A stretch of DNA of 64,000 nucleotides from positions 19,816,998-19,880,997 of the forward strand of contig CM059186.1 in the NCBI GenBank assembly GCA_030323885.1, given 5' to 3'. Shown here one piece after another: positions 39,519 to 50,087 of the stretch. Origin of the DNA: Branchipolynoe longqiensis (lineage: Eukaryota > Annelida > Polychaeta > Phyllodocida > Polynoidae). The notes under the pieces are model-generated. The model was not told where the DNA came from, did not search any database, and saw only the letters and a program-made list of their open reading frames with translations. How positions within the stretch are numbered: position 1 is the first letter of the stretch; each line of letters opens with the position of its first letter. Made by a program: the position numbers and the translations under genes.

Positions 39519-40466
39519 ATGAGTCACCACAATCGGCTCATTAATCTCTACACCTGCGCCCTGGCTCCACGGACGTGGCAGAATAAGGCGGCGCATGTGC
39601 GATTGTATCTTGAATTCTGTAACAAGCACAAGTTACTGCCGACCTATCCGTCTACCTACGATCTTCTGTCGTTTTTGCTATTCTTGTCTGACAGGCTCAA
39701 ATCGCCAGGTGCAGTGCTGAATTACTTCAGTTCAGTTAAAGTCTGGGTGCTAGGTACCTCAGGCGTTGGCTCAGCCTTCGAAGCGCCGGAGCTGAGAACC
39801 TTCAAGAGGGGTATTCTGAAAGTTTCAAAGCATGTAGTCTCTAGAGCGACCCCCCTTAACCCCCGAGATTTCAAGGCCATTATAGTGGCGTTAACAAACA
39901 TGACCCCTAGGCCGCATGTAATCATTGTTGCTCTTCTGATCGCCTACTTCACACTGATTAGGCAGTCGAACATTGCAAATCTCTCCTCGGGAGCAACAGG
40001 CTCCCCACATGTACTCAAGGGTAACGATATCAGACGTCGGAGGGGGTCACTCACAGTAACCTTGAGGTCTTCCAAGACGAGGACCACCTCTGACCCCCCG
40101 GTGGTGTTCCGGCTGCCGGCCATACCGGGTTCCCCCTGCTGCCCTGTGACTGCTTGGGCTAACTACACCGCTGTAGTAACCCCGACGCCGGAGTCCCCAG
40201 CGTTCCTCTTGGCTGATGGTACGCAGCTCACGCTGTCGACTCTTACTAGAGCCCTCAGGGTAGCGTCATACACCGCCTTCGGGGTCGATAAGGGCTTGAC
40301 ACTGCACGGACTCAGGCGAGGGGCAGCTCAGGCGTGTCAGGGTTCTGGCCTGACCTTGGACCAGTTAATGGCGGCGGGAACGTGGCGTAGCTCGGCGGTC
40401 CACTCCTACTTGAAGGCCTTTCATATCTCGGCAGCTCCCGCAGCGCTCGGAACTTTATTGGTTTGA
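39519..40466 (+). CDS. DIRS-c tyrosine recombinase
   Basis: An intact ORF of 315 codons from the ATG at 39519. The N-terminal core-binding domain (about residues 1-105) includes APRTWQNKAAHVRLYLEFC and GAVLNYFSSVKVWVLG. The catalytic domain shows all expected positions: first Arg in LIRQSNIA (about residue 148), Lys in LRSSKTR, H-x-x-R in LHGLRRGAAQAC (about 265-270), Trp at the H/W position in AGTWRSSA, and nucleophile Tyr in VHSYLKAF (about residue 297). It would integrate the circular DNA copy. It shares its frame with the upstream polyprotein if the predicted intron is removed. The length is normal for DIRS-type recombinases. No frameshift was seen. Confidence 0.92.
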   Translation: MSHHNRLINLYTCALAPRTWQNKAAHVRLYLEFCNKHKLLPTYPSTYDLLSFLLFLSDRLKSPGAVLNYFSSVKVWVLGTSGVGSAFEAPELRTFKRGILKVSKHVVSRATPLNPRDFKAIIVALTNMTPRPHVIIVALLIAYFTLIRQSNIANLSSGATGSPHVLKGNDIRRRRGSLTVTLRSSKTRTTSDPPVVFRLPAIPGSPCCPVTAWANYTAVVTPTPESPAFLLADGTQLTLSTLTRALRVASYTAFGVDKGLTLHGLRRGAAQACQGSGLTLDQLMAAGTWRSSAVHSYLKAFHISAAPAALGTLLV

Positions 40467-40955
40467 GCGCTGTTCGGGAGCTGTTCGGGTAGTTACGTAC
40501 TATCTATCTCGTTAACATGTTTATTTTCAGCCTTGTATTGAACTACGAATTTTTGTGACTTAACTTGATCTATGATGACCCTGACTATGATTGAACGAAT
40601 TTTACTCAAGAGGCCTCTGTCGCCGCCAAGCATTGTACACGAATGATCACGAACGATACGCAGCTCATTCATCGTGAGCATTATTCTAACATGTCTGGCC
40701 CTGTGCCTCCTAGCATCCGAGAATTGTTTAACTTGAGCAGATTCATTATTAAATCTGTCCAAATAACTTATATAGATTTAAAAGTGAAATCGACGGCGTT
40801 CTAGCGCCGCCATTTTGTCTTTTTGCATTCTCGCCCATTTCACCAACTCTGTGCCTATATGGGTAGCCATTTCATACTGGAGCCACAGTTTCTAGTTCCT
40901 GACCCATACTAAACCTATTTTCGCCCGTATTTACACTACGTTGTCCTTCACCCGT
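40467..40955 (+). other. DIRS-c 3' untranslated region
   Basis: No ORF with family support follows the recombinase, so the methyltransferase of classic DIRS1 is absent here too. The region leads to the terminal GTACTnnnAGTAC motif. Confidence 0.6.
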
Positions 40956-40977
40956 GTACTACAAGTACCGGGTGAAT

Positions 40978-41141
40978 CTTTTATCTAGACAGCACATACC
41001 ACAGCCTTTGATGAACCAGTTGTGGACCAATGGTTGGAACGGAAAATAGCTCACACTGCAAATGGGTCCACTGACCAGGATCGATCTGATGACCCACACC
41101 TACACTGCTGGACACTTTACTGCCTGAGCTACGTCCCACGC
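40978..41141 (+). mobile_element. Mollusc-type interspersed repeat, second half (split by DIRS-c)
   Basis: cttttatctagacagcacat, accacagcctttgatgaacc, ggttggaacggaaaatagct, ccaggatcgatctgatgacc and gagctacgtcccacgcca follow the order of the distal half of the repeat begun at 35732. Confidence 0.6.
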
Positions 41142-41290
41142 CACTGTCAGTCATGCCCAGGAATTGTTTTCTTTATACCTATACTGTTATATATGTTTGT
41201 ATAAATTTGATCCTGCGTATCCAAGGGTAGTGTGGGCATGGTTCAATCTTTACGTATTTGTTGCTGCATAGCAGAGGATACTAACTCAAT

Positions 41291-41950
41291 CTAAAGCTCC
41301 ATAGTCCGATAAAAATTGTCAAAATCATAAAAATTATCTACATTTGATTCTACGTGTCCAATTTAGATACTGGTGCACTTAAACATTTGTCACCACATAG
41401 ACGGTCATACGGAGTCAATTTAACCTGTGACTGCAGAAGCCTCGGGTGGCTGAGCTTTGGCACGCTTCCCAAAATTATCCCTAATACTTGATGTTTACTT
41501 TTTGTGTTGGTCGGGGTGGGGGTTGTTGTTGTTAAAGAAACAAAAACAGGTTGTCAAAAATTATGTTCCCACATTTGCACTTCAAATATCTCATAAGCTA
41601 GCCATTTAAAATAGAAGTCACTTCAACCTAAAGTAAGGTAGATTACTATGCAAATTTAATAGAACCTCTTACTTGTTTGTTGGAGTCTTATGTCCTAGCA
41701 ACATCTGACGTCATACCAGGGCGGGAACGTGTTACTGCTGACAGCTATTGGTGTCAGAATTTCGAGTTGCATGACAACATTTAATTTAGCACGCTTGTTT
41801 TCACTTCAAATGTATCCGAAAGTTACCCATTTTTATAATAAAATTTACTCCCAGATGAAATTTATTTCCAACAAAATTAAGGATAACCTAATACGTTTAC
41901 CTAAGAAACAGAAGGACAAAATTCAGAGCCATGGGAATATACAACTTTAA
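41291..41950 (+). repeat. M5 element with internal insertion
   Basis: It begins ctaaagctccatagtccgat, includes gtcaatttaacctgtgactg, and ends aatatacaactttaa. It is longer than the reference copy because of an inserted ttgttgttgttaaag-type segment and a SINE tail fragment at about 41673-41735. Confidence 0.65.
41673..41735 (-). mobile_element. SINE tail fragment inside M5
   Basis: tttgttggagtcttatgtcc, tagcaacatctgacgtcata and ccagggcgggaac are the complement of a SINE-A/B 3' end. Confidence 0.6.
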
Positions 41951-42297
41951 GATAACAACACCTTCTTCCTGACGCACGCACTTCTGCAAAGCCTCCTACA
42001 CCACCCCCACCCACTCCCAGCAGCCCCCCCCCCCCACCCTACCTCCGCCCCGCCGCCACCCCCACACCCCCACCCCACCTCTACACCTGCACTCGCTTCC
42101 ACTAACCCTTGCGCTATCATATCAGGTATCAATACATTAACTTTATGTTCTACCAGCTCATTTATTTTAAGCAACAACCATGAAATTCCACCTGTGCATA
42201 CACGCGCCACAATCGGCCCCCCCCCCTCCGCACGCCGCCCCCCCCCTCACAACCCCCCGCAGGCACACACACAGGATAGTGCACCTATGGTGGTATT
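41951..42297. other. C-rich tracts and unassigned DNA
   Basis: Cytosine-rich CCCCCAC-type repeats lie at 41993-42090 and 42213-42265. No coding signal. Confidence 0.5.
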
Positions 42298-42762
42298 AAA
42301 GGCCCTGTCACATTACGGCGTATGGCGGGAGCGTATTGAAAACCTACGTAGGTCCTGCGCGTGCCGGCCTATGATGACATTTGGTGACCTTTCGGGTGGT
42401 TTTGAGCGTATGTGGAACCTACGAGGAGCGTACGAGGAGCGTATGAGGAGCGTATGGGAGCGTATGGGAGCTTGCTGTGACATTTTTTGACAGTATGGGC
42501 CATACGCCCTCATAGGTCGGGTTTTTTTGAGCATGCACAAACAAATTTGGACGGACGGATTTATGAAAGCGTATGGCGGCGTATGCCTCATACGCTTCAC
42601 ATACGCCGGCATCTGGCGGCATCTGGCAGCGTATGAGTAGCGTATGAGTAGCGTATGCATAGCGTATGAGTAGCGTATACGGCGTATGCCGACGTATATG
42701 ACGTAACGCGCTTACGCCGCCATACGCTCCCGCAAAAAACCCTAATGTGACAGCCCCTTAAC
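42298..42762 (+). repeat. M2 foldback element (GCGTATG-word MITE), copy 2
   Basis: The ends AAAGGCCCTGTCACATTACG and TAATGTGACAGCCCCTTAA and the interior gagcgtatg/catacgc words match 16461-16893. This copy has extra gcgtatggga and gcatctggc units. It is flanked by TTAA-like sequence. Confidence 0.85.
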
Positions 42763-43253
42763 ATAGACAAGGCTGAGCAAGCTTTGATCATATTTTCACC
42801 AGGCAGTTAAGAAATATATATATAAATATATATATAACACAAGGCTAAGAAAGCTTTGATCATTATATTTACAAGGGCGTCTAAAATGCTTAAATCTTTA
42901 ATGTACTATACAAATATTTAAGCTTTTGAAAAACACTGATTCCTGTTATTCAGCCGTAATGATGGTCCTATTACAATATTACAAACATGGAAACTACAGA
43001 TAGTGTTCATGGCGTGCTTCTGTTCATAAAGGCACAACACAGTTTGAAACTGATCATATATCTCAAGCTAAGCAAAAGCATCAGCAGAGAAAAGATCATC
43101 TCCTTCATCTATCAGACTCTCCAACAGCTGCTACACACATGTCCAACATGCCACCACACATTCTGAGCATCAGGCATCGACGAGTTCACAACAAATGATG
43201 AGTTGCTGTCATCATCATCGATGGACAACCAAGAAGATATGCGATATAATTTA
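42763..43253. other. Unassigned stretch
   Basis: Two related short blocks, aaggctgagcaagctttgatc and aaggctaagaaagctttgatc, about 70 bp apart hint at a small duplication. No coding signal. Confidence 0.35.
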
Positions 43254-43436
43254 TACCGCTATGTATAACTTACAGCATCATCAAAGGCCAGTTGCTCTCA
43301 TACCATGTCTATGTGTTGTGGGAGGTTAAAAATCCATTCGGTCGGTAAAAGTGTAGGCTCGGGCTTTCTATCGACAAACTGTCTAATGGTGAAAACAAGT
43401 CTATTCTGACTTATCCATGATAGGCAGTATAAATCT
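43254..43436 (+). mobile_element. SINE-D copy, 5' truncated
   Basis: It starts within the body (ccgctatgtataacttacag) and contains catcaaaggccagttgctct, gtaaaagtgtaggctcgggc and gataggcagtataaatcttc. The tRNA-like head is missing. Confidence 0.75.
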
Positions 43437-44423
43437 TCAAGAAATATTAATAATAATATGCTGTATTTGGTATATTATTATTATTCATTTACTTGTTATT
43501 TATTACCTTATTTTCTATACCTAGGTCGTATCTTCTGCGGGCACACCCTACCCGCTTACAACGTGACCACAGCAAACCTCAGGCGGCTATATCTCATGTG
43601 TCAAATCGGGATATCCGATGCGACAGGTAAGGAAATGGAACTCACATCGCATTTCTCTAGATACACAGACTCCTATCACACAACTAACTAAGTGTAAGCA
43701 ACACACTGAATGGTCCTCATTAACTACCAAACAGGCATTCATAACACTTTCTCTATGGCTGATGTCCATTGCACTTTCCGAGAAGCAGGTAAGATTTTCT
43801 GTTCAGGAGTGCCCCCCCCACCTCCCTCGCTAATGGTTTGGAGGGTGCTTTACCTCGTTTACTTTCTTTCTTTCTTTCTGTCTTTCTTTCCTTCTTTCCT
43901 TTTTGTCTTCTTTAAAAAAAAAAAGGGTCAAAATTCTCTGATTCTAGCATTCTGTTTGATTCGGTCGGAACGACACAATCATTCCTTGCCTACATGTTGT
44001 GCTTTGATATCACGAGAACCCCACCACCCTCCACCCTAACTAATGTGAGTGGGTATTTTCCTTATCCTTTTCCTTCTTTTTAATATTTTAATTAAACAAA
44101 CAGAATTATGCATCACAATTCTGGCACTGTGTTTGATTCGGTGCCAATGACATATTTCCTTCCCCACACACTGTGCTTTGTGCCCCCTAATTCAGGTGGA
44201 CGGAAAAATAATCATTTCCCATTCACCTAAATTTGCCAATGGGGCTCTCAAAGCCATTTCTTCCATAGCCCATATCCCCCCGCCACCTCCTCTTATCTCG
44301 TCTCTCTCTTTCCACTTCTCAGAGAAGGCAGTAATCGCGCAAACTTGATTGCTGAAGGTGCGTATACTGTGGTATTTATTGTGTTTGCAAAATTGCTTGA
44401 TTCGTTTTGCTAAGAACATGTGG
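43437..44423. other. Unassigned stretch with (CTTT)n
   Basis: A ctttctttctttctgtcttt microsatellite lies at 43858-43910. A degenerate pair, attctctgattctagcattctgtttgattc near 43930 and caattctggcactgtgtttgattcgg near 44117, suggests an old local duplication. No coding region. Confidence 0.4.
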
Positions 44424-44530
44424 ATTATACCCAGTGGAGCAGCATTATTAAGTCACAATGAGTGCGCACTGTCATAAGTTAGTACCCATCGTGATACGAG
44501 CTTAGCTGTTGCTAGGACATAAAACAACGC
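44424..44530 (+). mobile_element. SINE-A 3' fragment
   Basis: cccagtggagcagcattatt, gagtgcgcactgtcataagt and gttgctaggacataaaacaa. Confidence 0.75.
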
Positions 44531-44547
44531 CAACCTGCAAACAAACT

Positions 44548-45148
44548 TTATTATATATATCTGTATAATTATATATATCTATTTATATCTCGATATATAT
44601 TTATATATATTTATATATATCTATCTATATATCTATATATCTATAAATCAATATATCTATAAATCTATGTATCTACATATCTATATATCTATATATTTAT
44701 ATATCTATATATCTGTGTATATATATCTATATATCTATATATCTATATATCTATATATCTATATATCTATATATCTATATATCTAGATATCTATATATCT
44801 ATATATCTATATATCTATACATCTATATATATATATATCTATATATCTATATATATAGATATATAGATATATATAGATATAGATATATATATATAGATAT
44901 ATAGATATATATATATATATAATATATATATCTATATATATCTATATATATAGATATATAGATATATAGATATATAGATAGATAGATATATAGATATATA
45001 GATACATAGATATATCTATATGTCTATATATCTATATATATATATCTATATATCTATATATATATATATCGATACATCGATATATCTATATATCTATATC
45101 TATATATATCCATATATATCTATATATATATCTATATATACAATGTAT
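44548..45148. repeat. (TATATC)n array with polarity switches
   Basis: About 600 bp of tatatc units. The strand sense of the unit flips to gatata near 44850, back near 44930, again near 44950, and back near 45015. The array therefore contains long self-complementary segments. Confidence 0.9.
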
Positions 45149-45396
45149 ATACTACGTATATGCGTCTGATGCGTTAAATAAATATATGTCGGCCATATGA
45201 GGCGTTGTAGTGCGTAACTTACATATATATATATCTATATATAATATATATCTTAATAATTCTTAAGTATGCTAACAGGTAACTTACAGCATGATAGAGG
45301 CAAGTAGGGGGATATGAGTTTGCAGTAACAAAAATAAACTTCCGAGCGAGTGTCGTGCAGAAGCCCCAGATTGGGGTGATGGGGGTGGGGAGATGG

Positions 45397-45502
45397 GGGA
45401 AGTGAAGGATGCCGGTACCCACCCCACTCAGGAAGGGGGGGGGGGTAGTAGCAAGACACTACAGATACTATTACATGCGAGAACAGTCTTATCACTATCC
45501 AT
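45397..45502 (+). repeat. Dispersed repeat R6, copy 2
   Basis: gaagtgaaggatgccggtac, a G run, gacactacagatactattac and cagtcttatcactatccat match 22075-22200. Confidence 0.6.
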
Positions 45503-45680
45503 ATATATATATAGTATATCTATGTATACATCTCCATATATATCTATATATATCTATGTATATCTAGATATACATATCTATATCTAAATATATCTGTACA
45601 GTATATCTATACATCTTTATATATATCTATATATCTATATATCTATACTTATCAATATATATCTATATAAATATAAATAT
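45503..45680. repeat. TATATC/TATA-type low-complexity DNA
   Basis: Degenerate tatatctatat units resembling 44548-45148. Confidence 0.8.
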
Positions 45681-46028
45681 GTATACTAACAAATATAGGC
45701 TACATAGGTTACATAGTTTCTCCTTCCATATATATTTTATACTTTCGCTTATAAAACTTTCACTTTGTAATCTTATGTTCTACATACTATGCATGCATAA
45801 CTTCATAGTAATATCAAACTTCTCTTTTTTTTCTATTTCTTTTTTTTCAAGCTAAAATACCTCTTGCTTGCTCATGGGAATAAAGTTATGTTCTTCCCAC
45901 CTTCTGCTTTCTTCCTTTCTGTACCCGTGCCAGCATTGGCGTCATATTGCAAGTACCCCCACCTCCCCCCTCCCCCACCGCCCCACACCACACCAACCCC
46001 AATTTCCACACCGGACACCCAACAAACA
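45681..46028. other. Unassigned stretch
   Basis: T-rich and C-rich tracts only. No coding signal. Confidence 0.3.
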
Positions 46029-46189
46029 ACCGGGTACGGTGGCCTAATCGATATAGCGATATAGCGAATGGTAGACAGGAAGTGTGAACACTTATTTGTC
46101 TCTCATTTTTGTCGTCATTTTTTTGTTTGTACATTAGTTGACCCAAGCAGGGGAAATCCCAGTCACAGACGACTGGTCTTCCCCTCTCC

Positions 46190-46424
46190 ACTGCTAGTCG
46201 ATAGAAAGCCCGAGCCTACACTTTGACCGACCCAAGGGATTTTTAACCTCCCACACCACATAGACATGGTATGAGAGCAACCGGCCTTTGATGACGCTGT
46301 AAGTTATACACAGCGGTGGAAATCCAAATTGGCAGAGCTGGGGGCACGGGGAATCGAACCACCAACCCTCAGATTAGTAGTCTGACCTAGAAAAAAGTCA
46401 GACACTCAAACCCCTCTGCCGGCC
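46190..46424 (-). mobile_element. SINE-D copy nested in SINE-B
   Basis: Complement of gtaggctcgggctttctatc, catcaaaggccggttgctct and the tRNA-like head gtcagactactaatctgagg. It has the B-box-like gtggttcgattccccg. Confidence 0.8.
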
Positions 46425-46677
46425 TTAAGTGCGCAGGAGGTCGGAAGTTTGGTTCCCGGTCGAGTCAAACCAATGACTTATAATGTTAATACTTGTCACT
46501 TCCTACCCTGGCGCTCAACACTAATAAGATAGGGCAAGGACTGGTTATCTCAGCATCAGGATAATGTGACTGAGTAGGATATCGGGTCAAGGTGCTGGCG
46601 GCTTGATTTCCCACTGGGGCAGCACTGTAAAGTCGCCATGAGCGTGCACTGTCACAAGTCGGTACTCGTCCTGATCT

Positions 46678-47034
46678 TAGAGTTTGTTTGTTGTTGTTTT
46701 ACGTCCTAGCAAAATCTAAGGTCATATCAGGACAGGTACCAACTTGTGACAGTGCGCACTCATGGTGACTTCATAGTGCTGCCCCACTAGGAAACCAGGC
46801 CACCAGCGCCATGACCTGATATCGCACTCAGTCACATTATCCTGACACTGAACCAACCAGTCCTTGCCTTATCCTAATAATGCCGAGCACCAGGGTAGGA
46901 ACCGACAAGTATCATTTTTTAAGTCATTGGTTTGACTCGACCCGGATTCGACCCCACAAACTCATGGGTTCGGATATCCCGATCTCCCCAAAACAGGAGA
47001 CGGTCGCTCTACTCATTCGGCCATCCCGTCTAGT
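46678..47034 (-). mobile_element. SINE-A copy nested in SINE-B tail
   Basis: It starts with the complement of the A-rich tail (tttgttgttgttttacgtcc) and ends at the complement of the head (ggccatcccgtct). It is full length. Confidence 0.85.
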
Positions 47035-47319
47035 CACGCCCTTAGATGATGCCAGCACGTAAAACTCCAACAACCAACCAATCCAACACACACACTCTCT
47101 GAGCTTGTGATACTCTTGGGTAGCTGTTGAGGTGAACCTTTTGTTGCATGCGCTATTTTCAAACCTGAAGGTCAGACTGAGTGATCTTGTCACTGTCTAA
47201 TTATCACGTATTCTTCATCCTGACTGAAGAGCTTCCAATTTGATATCTAAAAGCTCCTTGTGTCCTTGTCATCTACTTACGCAGATGGACCCACGCCAAC
47301 GACAGGTGCGTATGAAGAA

Positions 47320-47745
47320 TGGTTGGTTCTTAGTTTGGATTTCTACGTCCTGGCAACATCTAAGGTTGACCTCAAACAAACCTGAATACCCAGGCGTATA
47401 TGCTATGGACAGTATAAATACAGCCTCAATAAACAAAATTAAAAAAGAAAAATCAAAGATAATACCAGGACGGGTACTGACTTGTGACAGTGCAGGCTCA
47501 TGGCGACTTTATTGTGCTACTCCACTGGGAAATCAGGCAGACAGCACTATTATCCGATATCCCATTCAGTCACATTATTCTGAAACTGAACTATCCAGTC
47601 CTTGCCCTATCCTATTAATGCCGAGCACCAAGTTATGAAGCGACAAGTATCAATATTTAAGTCATTGGTTTGACTCGACCGGGAATTTAACTCCCGATCT
47701 CTCGCACGGGAGGCCTGCGCTCTACCGATTCGGCCACCGCATTTG
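47320..47745 (-). mobile_element. SINE-B copy with ~90-bp insertion
   Basis: Complement of tail at 47320-47370 and complement of body and head at about 47462-47745. The DNA at 47370-47460 (ataaacaaaattaaaaaaga) interrupts it. Confidence 0.75.
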
Positions 47746-47850
47746 GTTCAGGTGTGTATAAAGGACTGAACTTCTGATGTATTCGTAGTAAATAAGACAT
47801 TAATAAATAAAAAAAATTCACCAATGCCTGAGGTGTATGACGTTTGTCTG

Positions 47851-47942
47851 TTTCTTTGTTGGAGTTTTGTGTCCTTGCAACATCTAAGGTCATATCAGTA
47901 CGGGTACTGACTTGTGACAGTGCACACTCATGGCGAATTTAT
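47851..47942 (-). mobile_element. SINE-B 3' fragment in a local tandem duplication
   Basis: tttgttggagttttgtgtcc through cactcatggcgaatttataa. It and the next copy share an upstream flank (cctgaggtgtatgacgtttg against cctgatgtgtacgacatttg), so the SINE start was duplicated together with unique DNA. Confidence 0.7.
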
Positions 47943-47962
47943 AATACCTGATGTGTACGACA

Positions 47963-48275
47963 TTTGTTTGTTGGAGTTTTATGTCCTGACAACATCTAGG
48001 GTCACTGACTTATGACAGTGATCATTCATAGTGACATAGTGCTGGCCCATGGTGAGATGAGGCTGCCAGCACCATGACCTGATACCCCACTCAGTCACAT
48101 TATCCTGACTCTGAGCTAGCCAGTCCTTGCCCTGTCCTATTAATGCCAAGTGCCAGGCTAGGTAGCGACAAGTATCAATTTGATAAGTCATTGGTTTGAC
48201 TCAGCTGGGATTCTTAACTCCTAAACTTCCGCAGTGGGAAGCCTGTAAGCTCTACCCATTCAGCCACTGCATCTG
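47963..48275 (-). mobile_element. SINE-B copy
   Basis: Complement of tail gtttgttggagttttatgtc at the left and the complement of the head near ctctacccattcagccactg at the right. Confidence 0.8.
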
Positions 48276-48846
48276 ATCTCCTGCAAATTGGTCATTCTCA
48301 GAAACTATAACTACTTTTGTGACATTGGAAGCCAAAAGTAAATAAATTCCAAATAATAGCAGAAAACATTTAAAAATAATCCATATTTATATGAAGGTCT
48401 ATACGTTGTGCATGCGTAGTTGAATTTCTTTTTCACTTTTTGATTTTGATTTCATACAAATTGAGAAAGTTGCTAAGATTAACCGTGTAACATCCATCCA
48501 TAACATCATTTTAACATATGTCCATAACATCATTTTAATGTACACAACAAATTCAAATAAGATTTGATTGATTATGGTTAAGCAAAAATGACTGTGTCTT
48601 ACAAGAAAAGATTCTTTTTGATGCATCGTGTCGATATGCAAATGTTCATATCTTCAGTTTAAAACAAAATTATATAATCATATTTTGAGTACATTTGGTG
48701 GGATCGATTCCCCAATAGCTATTTGACTTGCAGCCCCCCCCCCCCCCACCCCTAAGAAAAAGGTAAAGTCACAAACAATGTAACTTGGAAACCAAGTATG
48801 TGGTACACAGTTTCTGGGAACATCTCATACATATCTACGCAGTGTG
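48276..48846. other. Unassigned stretch
   Basis: AT-rich. A small duplication (catccataacatcattttaa and tgtccataacatcattttaa) lies near 48490-48540, and a C run near 48734. No coding signal. Confidence 0.35.
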
Positions 48847-49143
48847 CTCTTCTCTGTGGTGGAGTGGTTAGAGTATCTTAGTTTTTTCTAGGTCAGACTC
48901 ATAATTTGAAGGATGATGGTTCGATTCCCCATGCCATCAACTCTGTCAATTTGGATCTCCACCACTGTGTATTACATTGTCATCAAAGGCTAGTTGCTCT
49001 CATACCATGTCTATGTGGTGTGGGAAGTTAACAAATCCATTGGGTCACTAAAAGTGTATGCTCGGGATTTAAATCTACCAACTGTCTGTTGGTGAAAACA
49101 AGACTATTCAGACTTATGCATGATAGGCAGTATAAATCATCAA
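48847..49143 (+). mobile_element. SINE-D copy, full length
   Basis: The head tctctgtggtggagtggtta (A box) and gatggttcgattccccatgc (B box) precede the body and the end gataggcagtataaatcatc. It is the most complete SINE-D here. Confidence 0.85.
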
Positions 49144-49424
49144 TACATTAAACAAAAACAAAATATATATATACATGTGGCATAACTTGATACCATGCAA
49201 CAGGGAAGAACCACCGTCTTCGACAAAGAGGACAGGGTCCGGGCGGAAGGTCAGTTGCTGTGTATGAGGGATCGGGATGAGGTGAGAGGGGGTCGGGGTG
49301 AGGAAGTGAAGGGGTGGGGGAGTATGCCTGCTGGGAACTATTGATGCATCATGCTTATGTCTCTGTAATGGGCAACTTAGTGCTTGACCTTCAGTTAAAA
49401 ATGCAGTGTCCCTCTCGGAATTAC
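49144..49424. other. Unassigned stretch
   Basis: No coding or shared repeat signal was seen. Confidence 0.3.
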
Positions 49425-49615
49425 TAGGATAGAACATGGACTGATTCGTCAGTATCAGAATAATGTGACTGAGTAGGATATCAGACCATGGTGCCAGCGG
49501 TCTGGTCTCCCAAATGGGGCAGCACTGTACAAGTTGCTATGAGTGTGAACTGTCATGAGTTGGTACCCATCCTGATATGATCTTAGATATTGTCAGGATG
49601 TACAACTCCAAAAAA
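49425..49615 (+). mobile_element. SINE-B 3' fragment
   Basis: aggatagaacatggactgat, gagtaggatatcagaccatg and gtcaggatgtacaactccaa. The 5' part is missing. Confidence 0.75.
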
Positions 49616-50087
49616 ACAAACACACTAAAGAGGCATTGTTGCAGAGTTATGTGATAGGTTAGAGCTATTTCAAGCAGTGTGAGGAGTGCTGACATTAAGT
49701 GGCCTAGTTTATGTGGGGGGGTGGGGTTCTTTCTGAGGGGGGGTTCTTTCTGAGAAAAATCGATGTTTATATCAACAGATAATCGCTCCTTTCTTCCTTG
49801 TACTGTAGCCGGCCTTTTTTTTTACAATATCTTATTCAAATTGTTCAATGGGAGTGATACTGATAGCGGTAGTGGTGCTCGCGCCAGCTCGGCGGCTGTT
49901 CGTGGTGGGTTTGCAAACCCAAGTCGCTGTCATCAGCGGTTCGGGCGATAGTAGCGGTAGCGTTCGCTGGACGATACGCTACTGGCTCTCTGTTAATAAT
50001 ATTAATATAATGCAATTATACAGCACATACTTTGCACAGTTTACTATTGTAACCAATAGTTTCCTTTATGAATGAGGCAATTTTACT
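49616..50087. other. Unassigned stretch
   Basis: A gggttctttctgag duplication near 49725-49760 is the only structure. Confidence 0.3.

Larger units (their letters stand above)
35808..40977 (+). mobile_element. DIRS-c: nearly intact DIRS-like retrotransposon
   Basis: The boundaries are inferred because the two halves of a mollusc-type repeat lie outside. Both outer edges carry GTACTnnnAGTAC followed by GGGTGAAT (35808-35830 and 40956-40977). The right edge, read in reverse, also matches the left (agtacatgggtgaa against agtacacgggtgaa), so there is a short inverted terminal repeat as well. Inside are one long Gag-RT-RNase H ORF, a short RNase H tail in another frame, and an intact recombinase ORF. 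No methyltransferase domain was found. Domain integrity suggests a recent insertion. Confidence 0.8.
46029..47083 (+). mobile_element. SINE-B copy broken by two nested insertions
   Basis: The head accgggtacggtggcctaat (46029-46070) is separated from the body (about 46425-46677) by DNA containing an inverted SINE-D. The body is separated from the tail (about 47035-47083, ttagatgatgccagcacgta) by an inverted SINE-A. The short repeat CTTAGA flanks the SINE-A insertion. Confidence 0.75.

Noticed and set aside
40467..40955. Possible methyltransferase or other ORF downstream of the DIRS-c recombinase
   Set aside because: No ORF of useful length on the + strand and no motif was seen.
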